Source of the DNA: an uncultured Oscillospiraceae bacterium
GTDB lineage: Bacteria > Bacillota > Clostridia > Oscillospirales > Oscillospiraceae
DNA length: 61,398 bases
Reading direction: 5' to 3'
Assembly: GCA_910585815.1 (NCBI GenBank)
Contig: CAJUFJ010000015.1
Coordinates: 1-61,398 of the forward strand
Shown: in pieces, positions 33,139-41,513 of the stretch
Layout of the letters: every line of letters starts with the position of its first letter
Numbering within the stretch: the first letter of the stretch is position 1
Program-made: the position numbers and the translations under genes
The notes under the pieces: model-generated
Seen by the model: only the letters and a program-made list of their open reading frames with translations
Told to the model about the DNA's origin: nothing
The model's database searches: none

Positions 33139-34038
33139 ATGACTTTGTTGCAGCTGCAATACTTTCAGGCCTTAGCCCGGACGTTGCACTACACCCGCAC
33201 AGCGGAGCGGCTGCGCATCTCGCAGCCCAGCCTGAGTGCTGCCATTGGGGACCTGGAGCGGGAACTGGGTGTAAAGCTGTTTCAAAAAGAGAGCAGGAAG
33301 GTCTCGTTGACCCTGGATGGACAACGCTTTTTTTCCTATGTGGATCAGGCAATGTACCTGCTGCAGGAGGGGGTGGACCTGATGCAGGAGTCTGCCCAGA
33401 CTGCGCAGCAGGTGGTCCGGCTGGGGTATTTTCAGAGCATTGCCTCCACCATTATCCCGGAACTGGTAAAGGGGTTTTACAAACAGGAGGAAACGACGCA
33501 CATCCTCTTTCATTTTACCGAGGTGTCTTCCTATGATGTGCTTAGCCGCATTCGTTCCGGGGCGCTGGACCTGGGGTTCAGCTTTCATCAGGCGGCTTGG
33601 GCGCAATCTGTGCCGGTGGAACACCAGATTCTTTACCTGGCAGTGCCGGTAAACCATCATCTGGCGGGCCGCGACTGTGTCTCTTTTGCTGATTTTGCCA
33701 CCGAGCCTCTGATTGCTCTGGGGCAGGACAGCAGCCTGCGGGTCAATCTGGATGAGGCTTTTTCCCGGCATGGGATGATTCCCAGAAATGTATTTGAAGT
33801 GCGGGAGTGCAACGCAGCACTGCAATACGTTGGACTGGGCTTTGGCGTATCGGTTTTGCCTCAGATGCCGGCTATCAATTCAGATAAAATATCTATGCTG
33901 CCCATCAAGGACCCGGAGGGAGATTTTACCCGGACCATTTATTTTACCTGCTGTAAAGGGCGCACGCTCCCCTTGGCTGCACAAAAGGTAAAGGACTACA
34001 TTCTTCACCATTTTTCTCTGCCGTCAGCGCCTGCATGA
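33139..34038 (+). CDS. LysR-family regulator of the TRAP/dehydrogenase operon
   Basis: 299 residues behind AAAGGAGAG. Winged HTH at 1-60 (HYTRTAERLRISQPSLSAAIG) and LysR effector-binding domain (VRLGYFQSI, GLGFGVSVLPQMP). The CynR/CbbR-like architecture and the divergent position across palindromic sequence suggest it activates the acid-utilisation operon when its substrate is present. Confidence 0.92.
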   Translation: MTLLQLQYFQALARTLHYTRTAERLRISQPSLSAAIGDLERELGVKLFQKESRKVSLTLDGQRFFSYVDQAMYLLQEGVDLMQESAQTAQQVVRLGYFQSIASTIIPELVKGFYKQEETTHILFHFTEVSSYDVLSRIRSGALDLGFSFHQAAWAQSVPVEHQILYLAVPVNHHLAGRDCVSFADFATEPLIALGQDSSLRVNLDEAFSRHGMIPRNVFEVRECNAALQYVGLGFGVSVLPQMPAINSDKISMLPIKDPEGDFTRTIYFTCCKGRTLPLAAQKVKDYILHHFSLPSAPA

Positions 34039-34094
34039 AAACAGGCTTCAGTATTTTAGATTTTTATATTATTGTATCCGTAGATAAATAAAAA

Positions 34095-34131
34095 TGAGGG
34101 CTCTGGATTGTGAAATCCAGAGCCCCTCTTA
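34095..34131 (+). terminator. Terminator after lysR
   Basis: 12-bp stem GGGCTCTGGATT/AATCCAGAGCCC with loop GTGA, followed by CCTCTTATT. Confidence 0.85.
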
Positions 34132-34218
34132 TTAGGGCCAAATGGGCATAATAACCCCTTATTTCCAATAAGTGTATGGAAACGTACTACTTTTGGGAGA
34201 GTGCACGGTATGGGTGAA

Positions 34219-34356
34219 GGGGGGACACCCTCTCAGTCAGCCTGCGGCTGACAGCTCCCCCAAAGGGGGAGCTTTTGGGTGCTTTCCGGGAAGGCTCCTA
34301 CCTCCCCCTTTGGGGGAGGTGGCACGGCGAAGCCGTGACGGAGAGGGCCGTCCCCC
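34219..34356. repeat. Palindromic MITE-like element
   Basis: About 138 bases: GGGGGGACACCCTCTC...CAGTCAGCCTGCGGCTGACAG...CTCCCCC on the left is mirrored by CTCCCCC...GGCACGGCGAAGCCGTGAC...GAGAGGGCCGTCCCCC on the right, with inner hairpins CTCCCCC/GGGGGAG in each half. Similar elements are widespread in gut Firmicutes, from general knowledge. It ends just upstream of the next gene and may have carried its ribosome-binding site into place. Confidence 0.75.
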
Positions 34357-34379
34357 ACAATATTAAAGGAGGAAACAAC

Positions 34380-34862
34380 ATGCCAACCAACCGCACACCA
34401 CATTACAGCCTCTCCCAATGGGAGCGGGACGACCGCATTTTGATGGAGGATTTCAACGAAGACAACGTGAAAATCGACGCCGCCCTCAAGGCGGTGGATG
34501 CCCGGGCGGACGGTCTGGCGCGGAGCCTGGCGGAGCAGGCCGCGGCGGCGGCCAAGCTGGGTAACTGCGTGGCCCACTACACTACGTTTACCGGAAACGA
34601 CGCGGCGTCCCGGACTTTTTCCTTTCCCCACAGGCCTCTGTTCTGCGTCATCGGCACAACCGACGCAAGCAATCGAATCATGTCCCTTCTGCGGGGTGTT
34701 TCCAGCGGGTTTCTGCTCCGTTCAAACGGCTCTGATCTCATTTATGTCACCTGGTCGGAAAAAGCCATTACCATCAACAGCAACTCTCCCACTGGTGTGC
34801 AGCAACTCAATAAATCCGGCCAGAATTACATCCTGCTTGCCCTGCTGGACGCCGCAAAGTGA
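34380..34862 (+). CDS. Small protein with phage-structural-like N-terminus
   Basis: 160 residues from ATG 34380, behind AAAGGAGG; longer readings run through the repeat element. The N-terminus YSLSQWERDDRILMEDFN then KIDAALKAV is a motif I associate with phage tail or neck-fibre related proteins of gut Firmicutes. A short Ala-rich helix follows, then a beta-rich C-terminal half without membrane segments or signal peptide. No other phage genes are adjacent, so this looks like an isolated relic or a domesticated gene. Function unknown. Confidence 0.65.
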   Translation: MPTNRTPHYSLSQWERDDRILMEDFNEDNVKIDAALKAVDARADGLARSLAEQAAAAAKLGNCVAHYTTFTGNDAASRTFSFPHRPLFCVIGTTDASNRIMSLLRGVSSGFLLRSNGSDLIYVTWSEKAITINSNSPTGVQQLNKSGQNYILLALLDAAK

Positions 34863-34864
34863 CG

Positions 34865-34900
34865 AAAAGGCCCCGGGCCTCACGGCCCGGGGGTCCTTTT
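34865..34900. terminator. Terminator between the phage-like gene and the SLH gene
   Basis: AAAAGG-CCCCGGGCC/GGCCCGGGG-TCCTTTT hairpin with loop TCAC, symmetrical enough to serve both convergent genes. Confidence 0.9.
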
Positions 34901-34930
34901 CACATGAACAAGAGAGTTTTATCCGGAAAC

Positions 34931-37900
34931 TCAGGGGACAGGGGCCTCTTTCACCTCGACAGCGGAACCGTCGAAGGTGTACTCAATGGCCTCGCCCATG
35001 GGAATGGTGCAGGCCTCGTCGACATACCACTGAATTTCAAAGGTGGTGGTCTTGGTTCCGGTCACAGGCACCAGAACGCCCATCAGCAGGTCAAGCTGTG
35101 TAGCGTGGCTGTACTTCACATTATTGCCGGTCGTAGCGCCCTTAGCGCCCTTGGGACCGTAGAAGCCCACAGCAACCAGCATGCTCTTGTCACCTGTGTT
35201 CCCGGCGGGATAGTACCAGGGGGCCTGAGTGTAATCAATGCTGCTGTTCTTGGTGTACTCGCCCGTCAGGGTAACTTTGCTGCCGCTGATGCTGGTGGTC
35301 ACGTTGGGAGCGATAGCACCGTTGCTGCCCTGGATGGGATAGTTATCCTTGGTGAAGCACTCTGCATTGTCAATATTATTCTTGACAAGCTCAGCTGCCT
35401 CCTCGGCGGACAGACCGTCGGCGGTCAGGTAGCCGGTCTCGATGGAGACGAGGGTGACCAGCTCGGTGGCGGTGAAAGTGTCGCTGAGCGCCATAAATTT
35501 GCTTGTCTTGGCGCCAGTCTTGGGGTTCTGGAATGTCACCTTGCTGTAGGGGGTCTCTGCCAGTGCGGTGTCGGCATCGTAGCTGCCGCCCTCCGCAGCG
35601 TTAATCAGATCGGCAACATCGCTTGAACCGGCGGTGAAGCCGCTGAAGTCAACCTCTTTAACCTCGTCGTCCAGCTTGAAGCTGTTGACAACGTCAATGG
35701 TCAGACCGGAGCCATCTTTCAGAGTGACAGGCACGCCGGCGGGGGTGGTGAAGGTGACCTCGATGATACCATTGGTATCGAAGGTAACGGTCACGTCCTT
35801 GGCGTTCCAGTTGGCGCCCTCCAGCTCCTTCTTGATCGCGTCGGCAATCTCGACGTAGTTGGGCACGCAGGTGTCGCTGACAGTAATATCGAAGGTGTTG
35901 AAGCCGTCGTACGCAGCGGTGACCTTGTGATCGGTGATCTCCTCGGGAGCCTCATAGGTGTTGGTGCGGTCGTAGATGACAACGGTGGTAGCGCCAGTAC
36001 CATCAACCACAGCGCTGATTGTGTAGTTATAGGTGGTGCCGTTCTTGCTGTTCAGATCGCGGACGATCTTGTCCAGGCGGGAAGCGCCATCGGTGAAGGT
36101 GGTAACCAGCTTGTTCTTCTCGTACTGAACCAGCAGGATGTTGACGTCGTCATTCACCCAGATACCCTCGGTGGTCTTGGTGGTGACATACAGGGTGTTG
36201 CCCTTCTTCACGTCCATAGTGGGGTGATCGTTTGTGAAGGTCTGCTCGTAGAGGACATTGTCATACTCGTCCAGGCAGGCTTCCAGCAGCTTGATATCCC
36301 GGACATAGTCGCCCTCAACAATGGGAGGACCGGCCTGGGCAGTGGTCAGGCTCCAGTCGGGCACGGCGGTGAAGGGGGAGGAGGTGGTCAGGCCGCTCCA
36401 GTCCGCGATGCCAATGACCTCGCCCTTGGAGTTGTAGCGCACCTGATACCAGTGATGCTGCTGCATGTTCTCCAGGTAGGTCAGGCTGTCAGAGACCTCA
36501 GTGATGTCGGTCTTCTTGCCGTCCAGGGTGACCTCGCGGCTCCAGGTCCACTGATCGCCAACCTTCTCGTAACTCTCGAAGTCAACGGAGGAGCTGTGGA
36601 CATAGACCAGATTCTTGGTGCTGGCGCCGTCGTCGCCCGCCACCACAGCGGCGATCACGTAGCCGTCCTTGCCGTAGAGGCTGTACACGCCGTGGGTCAG
36701 GTGGGCGTCGTTGTTGCCAACGGTTCCGGCCCGCTTGGAGTCCTCAGCCTCCTTGAGGGCGTCGGCCTGGCTCCAGACCTTCAGGTCGGCGTTGCGGACG
36801 CCGGTGATAACGCTGTTCACGTCGCTGATGGCGCCGTAGCTGGTGCCGTTGCCGCCGTCGCTGTCGTGGTCCAGCTCGTCCAGCTTGACCGTGATGTAAA
36901 CAGTGTCGTCGTTGCCGTAGACCTTGCTGTAGCCCACAGTGGTGTTGCCGCCGCCGTTCAGGGACAGGTGGGTGCGGTTAATCTCACTGACATTGGCGGA
37001 CTTGGTCCAGGCCTGAGCGATATCGGTCCCGTTGGTGGTTCCGCCAGGCACGCCGGTGTTGATGTCAGCACCGCCGGCGTAGGAGGGCTGGGTGGCCCGG
37101 GCGACTTCCTTGATGGTGTACACGTCATCGGTGACGCTGTAGGTGCACCAGGAGTTCAGGATGGAGTCGGTGCCGGCACTGGTGGCAGGCAGAGTGCTCT
37201 TGGCCACGTTGATCTTGACGGTTTTCATAGTGCCGTCCAGGAAGATGGCGTTGGCATTGGCGGTCAGGTTGGTCAGGTGGCTGCCATCCCGCTGAATGGC
37301 GGAGATGAACACGTAGTTGTTCACAGCGTCAACCACGTCCACGCCGATGGCGTAGCCGTACCGGTCCAGATAGACGTTATAGGTAACGTCCTTCAGGTTG
37401 ACGATGCCGCTGCCGGTGCCGGTGTACTTGTCCAGAACCTTCCAGTCGTACTCGGCGGCGCTGGAGTAGCTGTACTTGGTGCCGTCCACGGTGACGTTGG
37501 AGTTCTTCTTGAAGGCGGTAATCTCAGCAGAGGCGAGGATCTCAGGCACGGCAACGGACTGCACAGCGCCCTCGGCCACCGTTACCAGCATGGGGTCGCC
37601 GTCCTTCACGTCAGCGACCATGGCAAAGTCTTCCACGGGCAGGGTGAAGCCCACATAGTCGTTGTCGGAAGTCAGGGTCTTGACATACTCCTTGCTCACA
37701 ATGTCCAGACCGTAAGCGGTGATGTCAACTTCCTCGGTGCGGGTGTCGTAGTCCTCGTCGGCAAACGCCAGATAGGTGTTGATAATGGCAATCGTGACCT
37801 CGTCCCGATCGTCGTCCACAAAGACCTGGGTCAGAACGCCGTTGCCGGTAGCGCCCACGCCCTTGTCGTTGTTGCGGTTCATGTCGGCCGTGGTGAAGTA

Positions 37901-38917
37901 AGCGCCTTCCAGAATGTTCTTGGCGTTATCGGCCTTGGTGTCCACGCCGTCAATGGCGATGTCGATATCGTAAGTCTTGATGGTGTCGGCGCCCAGCAGA
38001 TCATACAGATCCTTACCGGTGACCTCAATGGTGTACTCGCTGCGGATCAGCTCCTCCTTGGCGTAGGTGCCGATGCCCTTGCCATCGTACTCCCACTTGC
38101 GGGCGGGACGATCAAAAGCGTCCTCCGCGTTGGTGTTCAGCTTCAGCTTGCCATTGTACAGCTCCTCGCCCAGCTGGATGTAGGACTGGTTGGTGGTGCC
38201 GTCAGTGGTGTTGCCCAGGGGGCTGATGGCGCGGTACTTGGCCTCGGTGCCAGTACGGAAGGTGTACTCACCCTGGTAGCCAATCTTCACGCCGTTGATC
38301 TCAACGCCCAGAGTGCCGGTGAAGTCCACCATGTTGGAGCGCAGGGCGTTCAGAGCCATCTGAGCGACCTGGTTACGGGTCATGGGGTTGGTGGCGTTAG
38401 TGCCCACGCCGTTGAAGATGCCGATCTGGCTGCCCTGGCGGACAGTCACGACCTGGAAGCCGTCGGCATAGTCTTCAACATGCTTGAAGTAGCCGAGGGC
38501 GCGCATCATCATGCTGGCGGCCTCAACGGCGGTGACGGTGGCGGCAGGATCGTAGATGCCGTCGCCGCGGCCGGACACAATGCCGTTGGCGGCGCAGGCG
38601 CCGACCCAGCCCTTGGCCCAGTCAAAATTGCCGCTCACGTCGGCAAAGGGACAGGTGCTCACATAATAGTTGTAATCCAGGTTCAGCAGCTTGCCCATGA
38701 CGACTGCCATCTCAGCACGAGTGACAGGGCGGTCAGGACCGAAGCCACGGTCGTCGCCAACCATGACCTCAACGGCCTGCAAAACCTCGATGGCTTCGAC
38801 GTTGTCTTCTGCGTCAACGTCGGAGTAGCCCGCAGCCGCACTGGTGCCAATGACCATCATGCCCAGGAGCATGACAGAGGCCAGAGTGAGGCTGAGGGCC
38901 CGCTTCAGGTTTCTCAT
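34931..38917 (-). CDS. Large S-layer homology (SLH) surface protein
   Basis: 1328 residues behind AAGGAGGAAATCC. A cleavable signal peptide (cut near GTSAAAG) is followed by SLH modules: AAGYSDVDAEDN...PVTRAEMAVVMGKLL, CPFADVSGNFDWAKGW...VEAASMMMRAL, and a weaker third around NPMTRNQVAQMALNAL, ending near residue 200. SLH modules attach proteins to a pyruvylated wall polymer. The remaining 1100 residues are Asp/Thr/Val-rich, beta-type and without a family I recognise, as in S-layer proteins themselves. Strongly biased codons suggest high expression. It may be the S-layer subunit or a giant adhesin. Confidence 0.88.
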   Translation of the reverse strand: MRNLKRALSLTLASVMLLGMMVIGTSAAAGYSDVDAEDNVEAIEVLQAVEVMVGDDRGFGPDRPVTRAEMAVVMGKLLNLDYNYYVSTCPFADVSGNFDWAKGWVGACAANGIVSGRGDGIYDPAATVTAVEAASMMMRALGYFKHVEDYADGFQVVTVRQGSQIGIFNGVGTNATNPMTRNQVAQMALNALRSNMVDFTGTLGVEINGVKIGYQGEYTFRTGTEAKYRAISPLGNTTDGTTNQSYIQLGEELYNGKLKLNTNAEDAFDRPARKWEYDGKGIGTYAKEELIRSEYTIEVTGKDLYDLLGADTIKTYDIDIAIDGVDTKADNAKNILEGAYFTTADMNRNNDKGVGATGNGVLTQVFVDDDRDEVTIAIINTYLAFADEDYDTRTEEVDITAYGLDIVSKEYVKTLTSDNDYVGFTLPVEDFAMVADVKDGDPMLVTVAEGAVQSVAVPEILASAEITAFKKNSNVTVDGTKYSYSSAAEYDWKVLDKYTGTGSGIVNLKDVTYNVYLDRYGYAIGVDVVDAVNNYVFISAIQRDGSHLTNLTANANAIFLDGTMKTVKINVAKSTLPATSAGTDSILNSWCTYSVTDDVYTIKEVARATQPSYAGGADINTGVPGGTTNGTDIAQAWTKSANVSEINRTHLSLNGGGNTTVGYSKVYGNDDTVYITVKLDELDHDSDGGNGTSYGAISDVNSVITGVRNADLKVWSQADALKEAEDSKRAGTVGNNDAHLTHGVYSLYGKDGYVIAAVVAGDDGASTKNLVYVHSSSVDFESYEKVGDQWTWSREVTLDGKKTDITEVSDSLTYLENMQQHHWYQVRYNSKGEVIGIADWSGLTTSSPFTAVPDWSLTTAQAGPPIVEGDYVRDIKLLEACLDEYDNVLYEQTFTNDHPTMDVKKGNTLYVTTKTTEGIWVNDDVNILLVQYEKNKLVTTFTDGASRLDKIVRDLNSKNGTTYNYTISAVVDGTGATTVVIYDRTNTYEAPEEITDHKVTAAYDGFNTFDITVSDTCVPNYVEIADAIKKELEGANWNAKDVTVTFDTNGIIEVTFTTPAGVPVTLKDGSGLTIDVVNSFKLDDEVKEVDFSGFTAGSSDVADLINAAEGGSYDADTALAETPYSKVTFQNPKTGAKTSKFMALSDTFTATELVTLVSIETGYLTADGLSAEEAAELVKNNIDNAECFTKDNYPIQGSNGAIAPNVTTSISGSKVTLTGEYTKNSSIDYTQAPWYYPAGNTGDKSMLVAVGFYGPKGAKGATTGNNVKYSHATQLDLLMGVLVPVTGTKTTTFEIQWYVDEACTIPMGEAIEYTFDGSAVEVKEAPVP

Positions 38918-39338
38918 TCGGATTTCCTCCTTACAAAATTTTTCGGCCTGAGAGGGGCCGGGATTTTGGATAAAAAGTTGAAAGCTGTCACATTTGGTAG
39001 TCTCCGAAGATTTAACCTTTTTGAAACAATTTTCGCCGTTTTATCCAAAAATTTCGAGGTTTTTCAACATTTCGCCCCTGCCACCGCCGTGTCACGCCCC
39101 TTACATGGGGTTGAAAAGTTGCGAAACTGAGGAGAAAAACCGTCAAAGGCACTGCTTTCGATGTAAAAAAGTAAAACTGGTAGACATCTGGTAGACCGCG
39201 CCGCTTGGGGGGATTTTTGAACCGCTTGGGGCGCAGGAGCTTGACATATTTTTTTGGTAGACCTATGGTAGACCTGCCGGGCGGAGCGCGTATCTGTGCA
39301 GCCCCGGACATCTTAACAAAAGCTTCACAATTCCCGCC
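38918..39338. other. Gene-free region between the SLH and tetR genes
   Basis: No convincing gene. On the minus strand GTGACA (38986-38991), 17 bases, CAAAAT (38963-38968) is a weak possible SLH promoter, and CGGCC/GGCCG (38944-38960) a leader hairpin. The rest contains a pair of direct repeats described separately. Confidence 0.5.
39178..39274. repeat. Direct repeat pair TGGTAGACmwmTGGTAGACC
   Basis: TGGTAGACATCTGGTAGACC (39178-39197) and TGGTAGACCTATGGTAGACC (39255-39274) are 77 bases apart, each itself a double TGGTAGAC. The second overlaps a plus-strand TTGACA-17-TATGGT promoter match (39241-39269). A CCGCTTGGGG pair lies between them. Confidence 0.7.
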
Positions 39339-39401
39339 TTGACAGGGGGAGGGGGCTTGGGTATAATACATGACAGCCTGTCACATTGCGACAACCTGTC
39401 A
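39339..39401 (+). promoter_or_regulatory. tetR/efflux operon promoter with TetR-type operators
   Basis: TTGACA (39339-39344), 17-base spacer, TATAAT (39362-39367) is consensus. Directly after it, TGACA-GCC-TGTCA (39371-39383) and CGACA-ACC-TGTCA (39389-39401, last base A) are two similar palindromes in tandem, placed over the transcription start. They fit autorepression by the TetR protein. Confidence 0.88.
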
Positions 39402-39417
39402 TAAAAGGAGGGAGACC

Positions 39418-40092
39418 GTGCCCACCGCAACATTTTTTCGATTGCCGGAGGAGAAGCGAAAGCGGCTGATTGATGCCTGCTGGAGCGAGCTGACCCGGGT
39501 CCGGTTTACCGATGTATCCATCAACCGGATCATTACGGAGGCCCGCATCCCCCGGGGGAGCTTCTACCAGTATTTCTCCGACAAGGAGGACCTGATCCAC
39601 TACCTGCTGGACAACATGCGGGAGTACTTCGTCTCGCTGCTGCGGGGCATCCTGGTGGAGGCCCGGGGCGACCTGTTTGCCATGCCCCTGATGGCCTACG
39701 ACCGCTTCATCAGCCAGAAGGGGGATACCGACCCCATGCTGGCCCTGTTCATTAGGCTGATGACGCTGAACAAAGGGCTGGACCTTCAGAATTTCATCGG
39801 CTCACCTCAGGGGTTTATCGGCGAACGGGAGCATTTTCTGCCCGACCCGCTGTGGGAGGTGGTGGACGCCGCCCGGCTGCGAGAGAGCAGCCGGGAGTAC
39901 GCCGACCACGTGTTTCACCTGACCTGTGCGGTGCTGGCCTTCGCCATTGTGGAGACGCTGCAATACTCCGCCCGGGCCGACCAGGTCCGGGACCCGGGGC
40001 GCACCGCCCGGCTCCGGGAGCTGACAAAGGTGCGTATGGACCTGCTCCGTTACGGCGGGGCGGCGGAAGGATATAAGGAGGAGACCTTATGA
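39418..40092 (+). CDS. TetR-family repressor of the efflux operon
   Basis: 224 residues from GTG 39418, behind AAAGGAGG at good spacing; upstream in-frame codons lie inside the operators. N-terminal HTH (VSINRIITEARIPRGSFYQYFSDKEDLI) is canonical TetR in two parts, followed by an all-helical ligand domain. First gene of a four-gene operon; its stop overlaps the start of the tolC-like gene. It should bind the tandem palindromes at its promoter and release them on binding a toxic compound. Confidence 0.92.
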   Translation: MPTATFFRLPEEKRKRLIDACWSELTRVRFTDVSINRIITEARIPRGSFYQYFSDKEDLIHYLLDNMREYFVSLLRGILVEARGDLFAMPLMAYDRFISQKGDTDPMLALFIRLMTLNKGLDLQNFIGSPQGFIGEREHFLPDPLWEVVDAARLRESSREYADHVFHLTCAVLAFAIVETLQYSARADQVRDPGRTARLRELTKVRMDLLRYGGAAEGYKEETL

Positions 40093-41501
40093 AACAACGA
40101 ACCACGGCCCTGCTGCTGACGGCGGCGCTGGCCCTGTCCCTGCTGGGAACGGCCGCCCTGGCGGCGGAGGGAGACCTGGCCCCGCCGGCCTCCTCCGCAG
40201 TCCAGACAGAGCCGGCGGAGGGCGGCGGCACATCAGCCGGGGAGCCGGAGGCCCAGGGAGAAAACCCGCAGGGGGCGGAGAGCACTGAGCCCGTCGAGGG
40301 CAACCCCGGCGAGGACAGTGAGGAGCCGGATGCCCCCGTGGAGGAGTACATACCGGACCCGGTGGGGTCCGTCACCTTCGGAAATCTGAACCGGCGGATG
40401 CACGAGGGCAATTTACAGGTGCTGTCCATTCAGGAGAGCATCGACATGCTGGAGGAAATCGACTACGACGACCTGAAGGAGGACCTGCGCCTCCAGCTCA
40501 ACGAGCTGGCCAAAACCCAGTGGAGCCTGGTCATGTCCTCCGGGGCGATGATCGAAGCGGGGCTGATGAGCGACTACGAGTACCACAGCGCCTATGACCA
40601 GCTGGACAGCGCCTACGACGCCGTGCGCAAGCAGTTCGACGCCATTAAGGATGGCGACATGCAGGCCGACAACGCCGACACCATCCGGCAGTTGAAAAAC
40701 CTGCAAAACCAGATCATTATGGCCGGCGAGGCCACCTACATCGCCCTGGCCGCCATGGAGATACAGGAGGACGGGCTGGAGCGGCAGCTGGCCGCCCTGG
40801 ACCGGCAGATTACCGAGCTGGACCTGCGCTATGAGCTGGGCCATGTCTCCTCCATGACGGTGAAGCAGGCCAAATCGGGCCGAGCCGCCCTGAACAGCGG
40901 CCTGTCCACCCTGGGGATGAACCTGAACACCTACAAGGGCCAGCTGGAGCTGCTCATGGGGGCGGAGATCACCGGGGAGCTCTCCCTGGGGGCCCTGCCC
41001 GCCGTGGCCCTGGAGGATTTGGAAGCCATGGACCTGGAGAAGGACCTGGAGACCGCCAAGGAAAACAGCTGGGACCTGTATGAGGCCACCGAGACCTACA
41101 AGGACGCCCGGGAGAAATACAACGACCACGGCGGCGACTACGGCCAGACCTACAAGGCCAACGACCGGTCCTACACCCAGGCCCGGCACACCTATTACTC
41201 CGCCAAATACACCTACGACAACACGGTGCAGAGCTTTGAGCTGAGCCTGCGCAACCTGTATCTGAAGGTAAAGGACTATCAGCAGATTCTTGCCACCTCC
41301 CGGACCGCCCTGGCGGTGGAACAGGACAACTACACCGCCGCCCAGTTGAAGCAGAGCCAGGGCACCATCTCCCAGAACGCCCTTCTGGAGGCGGGGGACA
41401 AGGTGGCTGAGGCCCGGGAGAAGGTGGCCAAGGCGGAAAACGACCTGTTCTCCGCCTACAACACCTACCGCTGGGCCGTGGACTGCGGCATCATGAATTA
41501 A
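40089..41501 (+). CDS. TolC-family efflux protein
   Basis: 470 residues, ATGA overlap with tetR, ribosome site AAGGAGG. Sec signal peptide (cut near ALAAEG), an acidic Pro/Glu-rich linker to about residue 85, then long alpha-helical repeats: EGLERQLAALDRQITEL-type coiled coils and two similar halves characteristic of the outer-membrane efflux family (OEP), with YKANDRSYTQARHTYYSAKY and NALLEAGDKVAEAREKV. In Gram-negatives TolC spans the outer membrane and meets the adaptor. The spore-former context suggests a cell with one membrane, so its role here is unclear; it may form a wall-spanning conduit or a helical scaffold. Confidence 0.85.
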   Translation: MKQRTTALLLTAALALSLLGTAALAAEGDLAPPASSAVQTEPAEGGGTSAGEPEAQGENPQGAESTEPVEGNPGEDSEEPDAPVEEYIPDPVGSVTFGNLNRRMHEGNLQVLSIQESIDMLEEIDYDDLKEDLRLQLNELAKTQWSLVMSSGAMIEAGLMSDYEYHSAYDQLDSAYDAVRKQFDAIKDGDMQADNADTIRQLKNLQNQIIMAGEATYIALAAMEIQEDGLERQLAALDRQITELDLRYELGHVSSMTVKQAKSGRAALNSGLSTLGMNLNTYKGQLELLMGAEITGELSLGALPAVALEDLEAMDLEKDLETAKENSWDLYEATETYKDAREKYNDHGGDYGQTYKANDRSYTQARHTYYSAKYTYDNTVQSFELSLRNLYLKVKDYQQILATSRTALAVEQDNYTAAQLKQSQGTISQNALLEAGDKVAEAREKVAKAENDLFSAYNTYRWAVDCGIMN

Positions 41502-41513
41502 AGGAGACCGCCC

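Noticed and set aside
34380..34862. Edge of a prophage
   Set aside because: Only one small phage-like protein is present; no integrase, portal, capsid or lysis genes flank it.
35927..39130. Open plus-strand frame of over 1000 codons opposite the SLH gene
   Set aside because: Mirror of the SLH coding strand; Val/Gly/Asp repeats without domains, no ribosome site, and no family resemblance.
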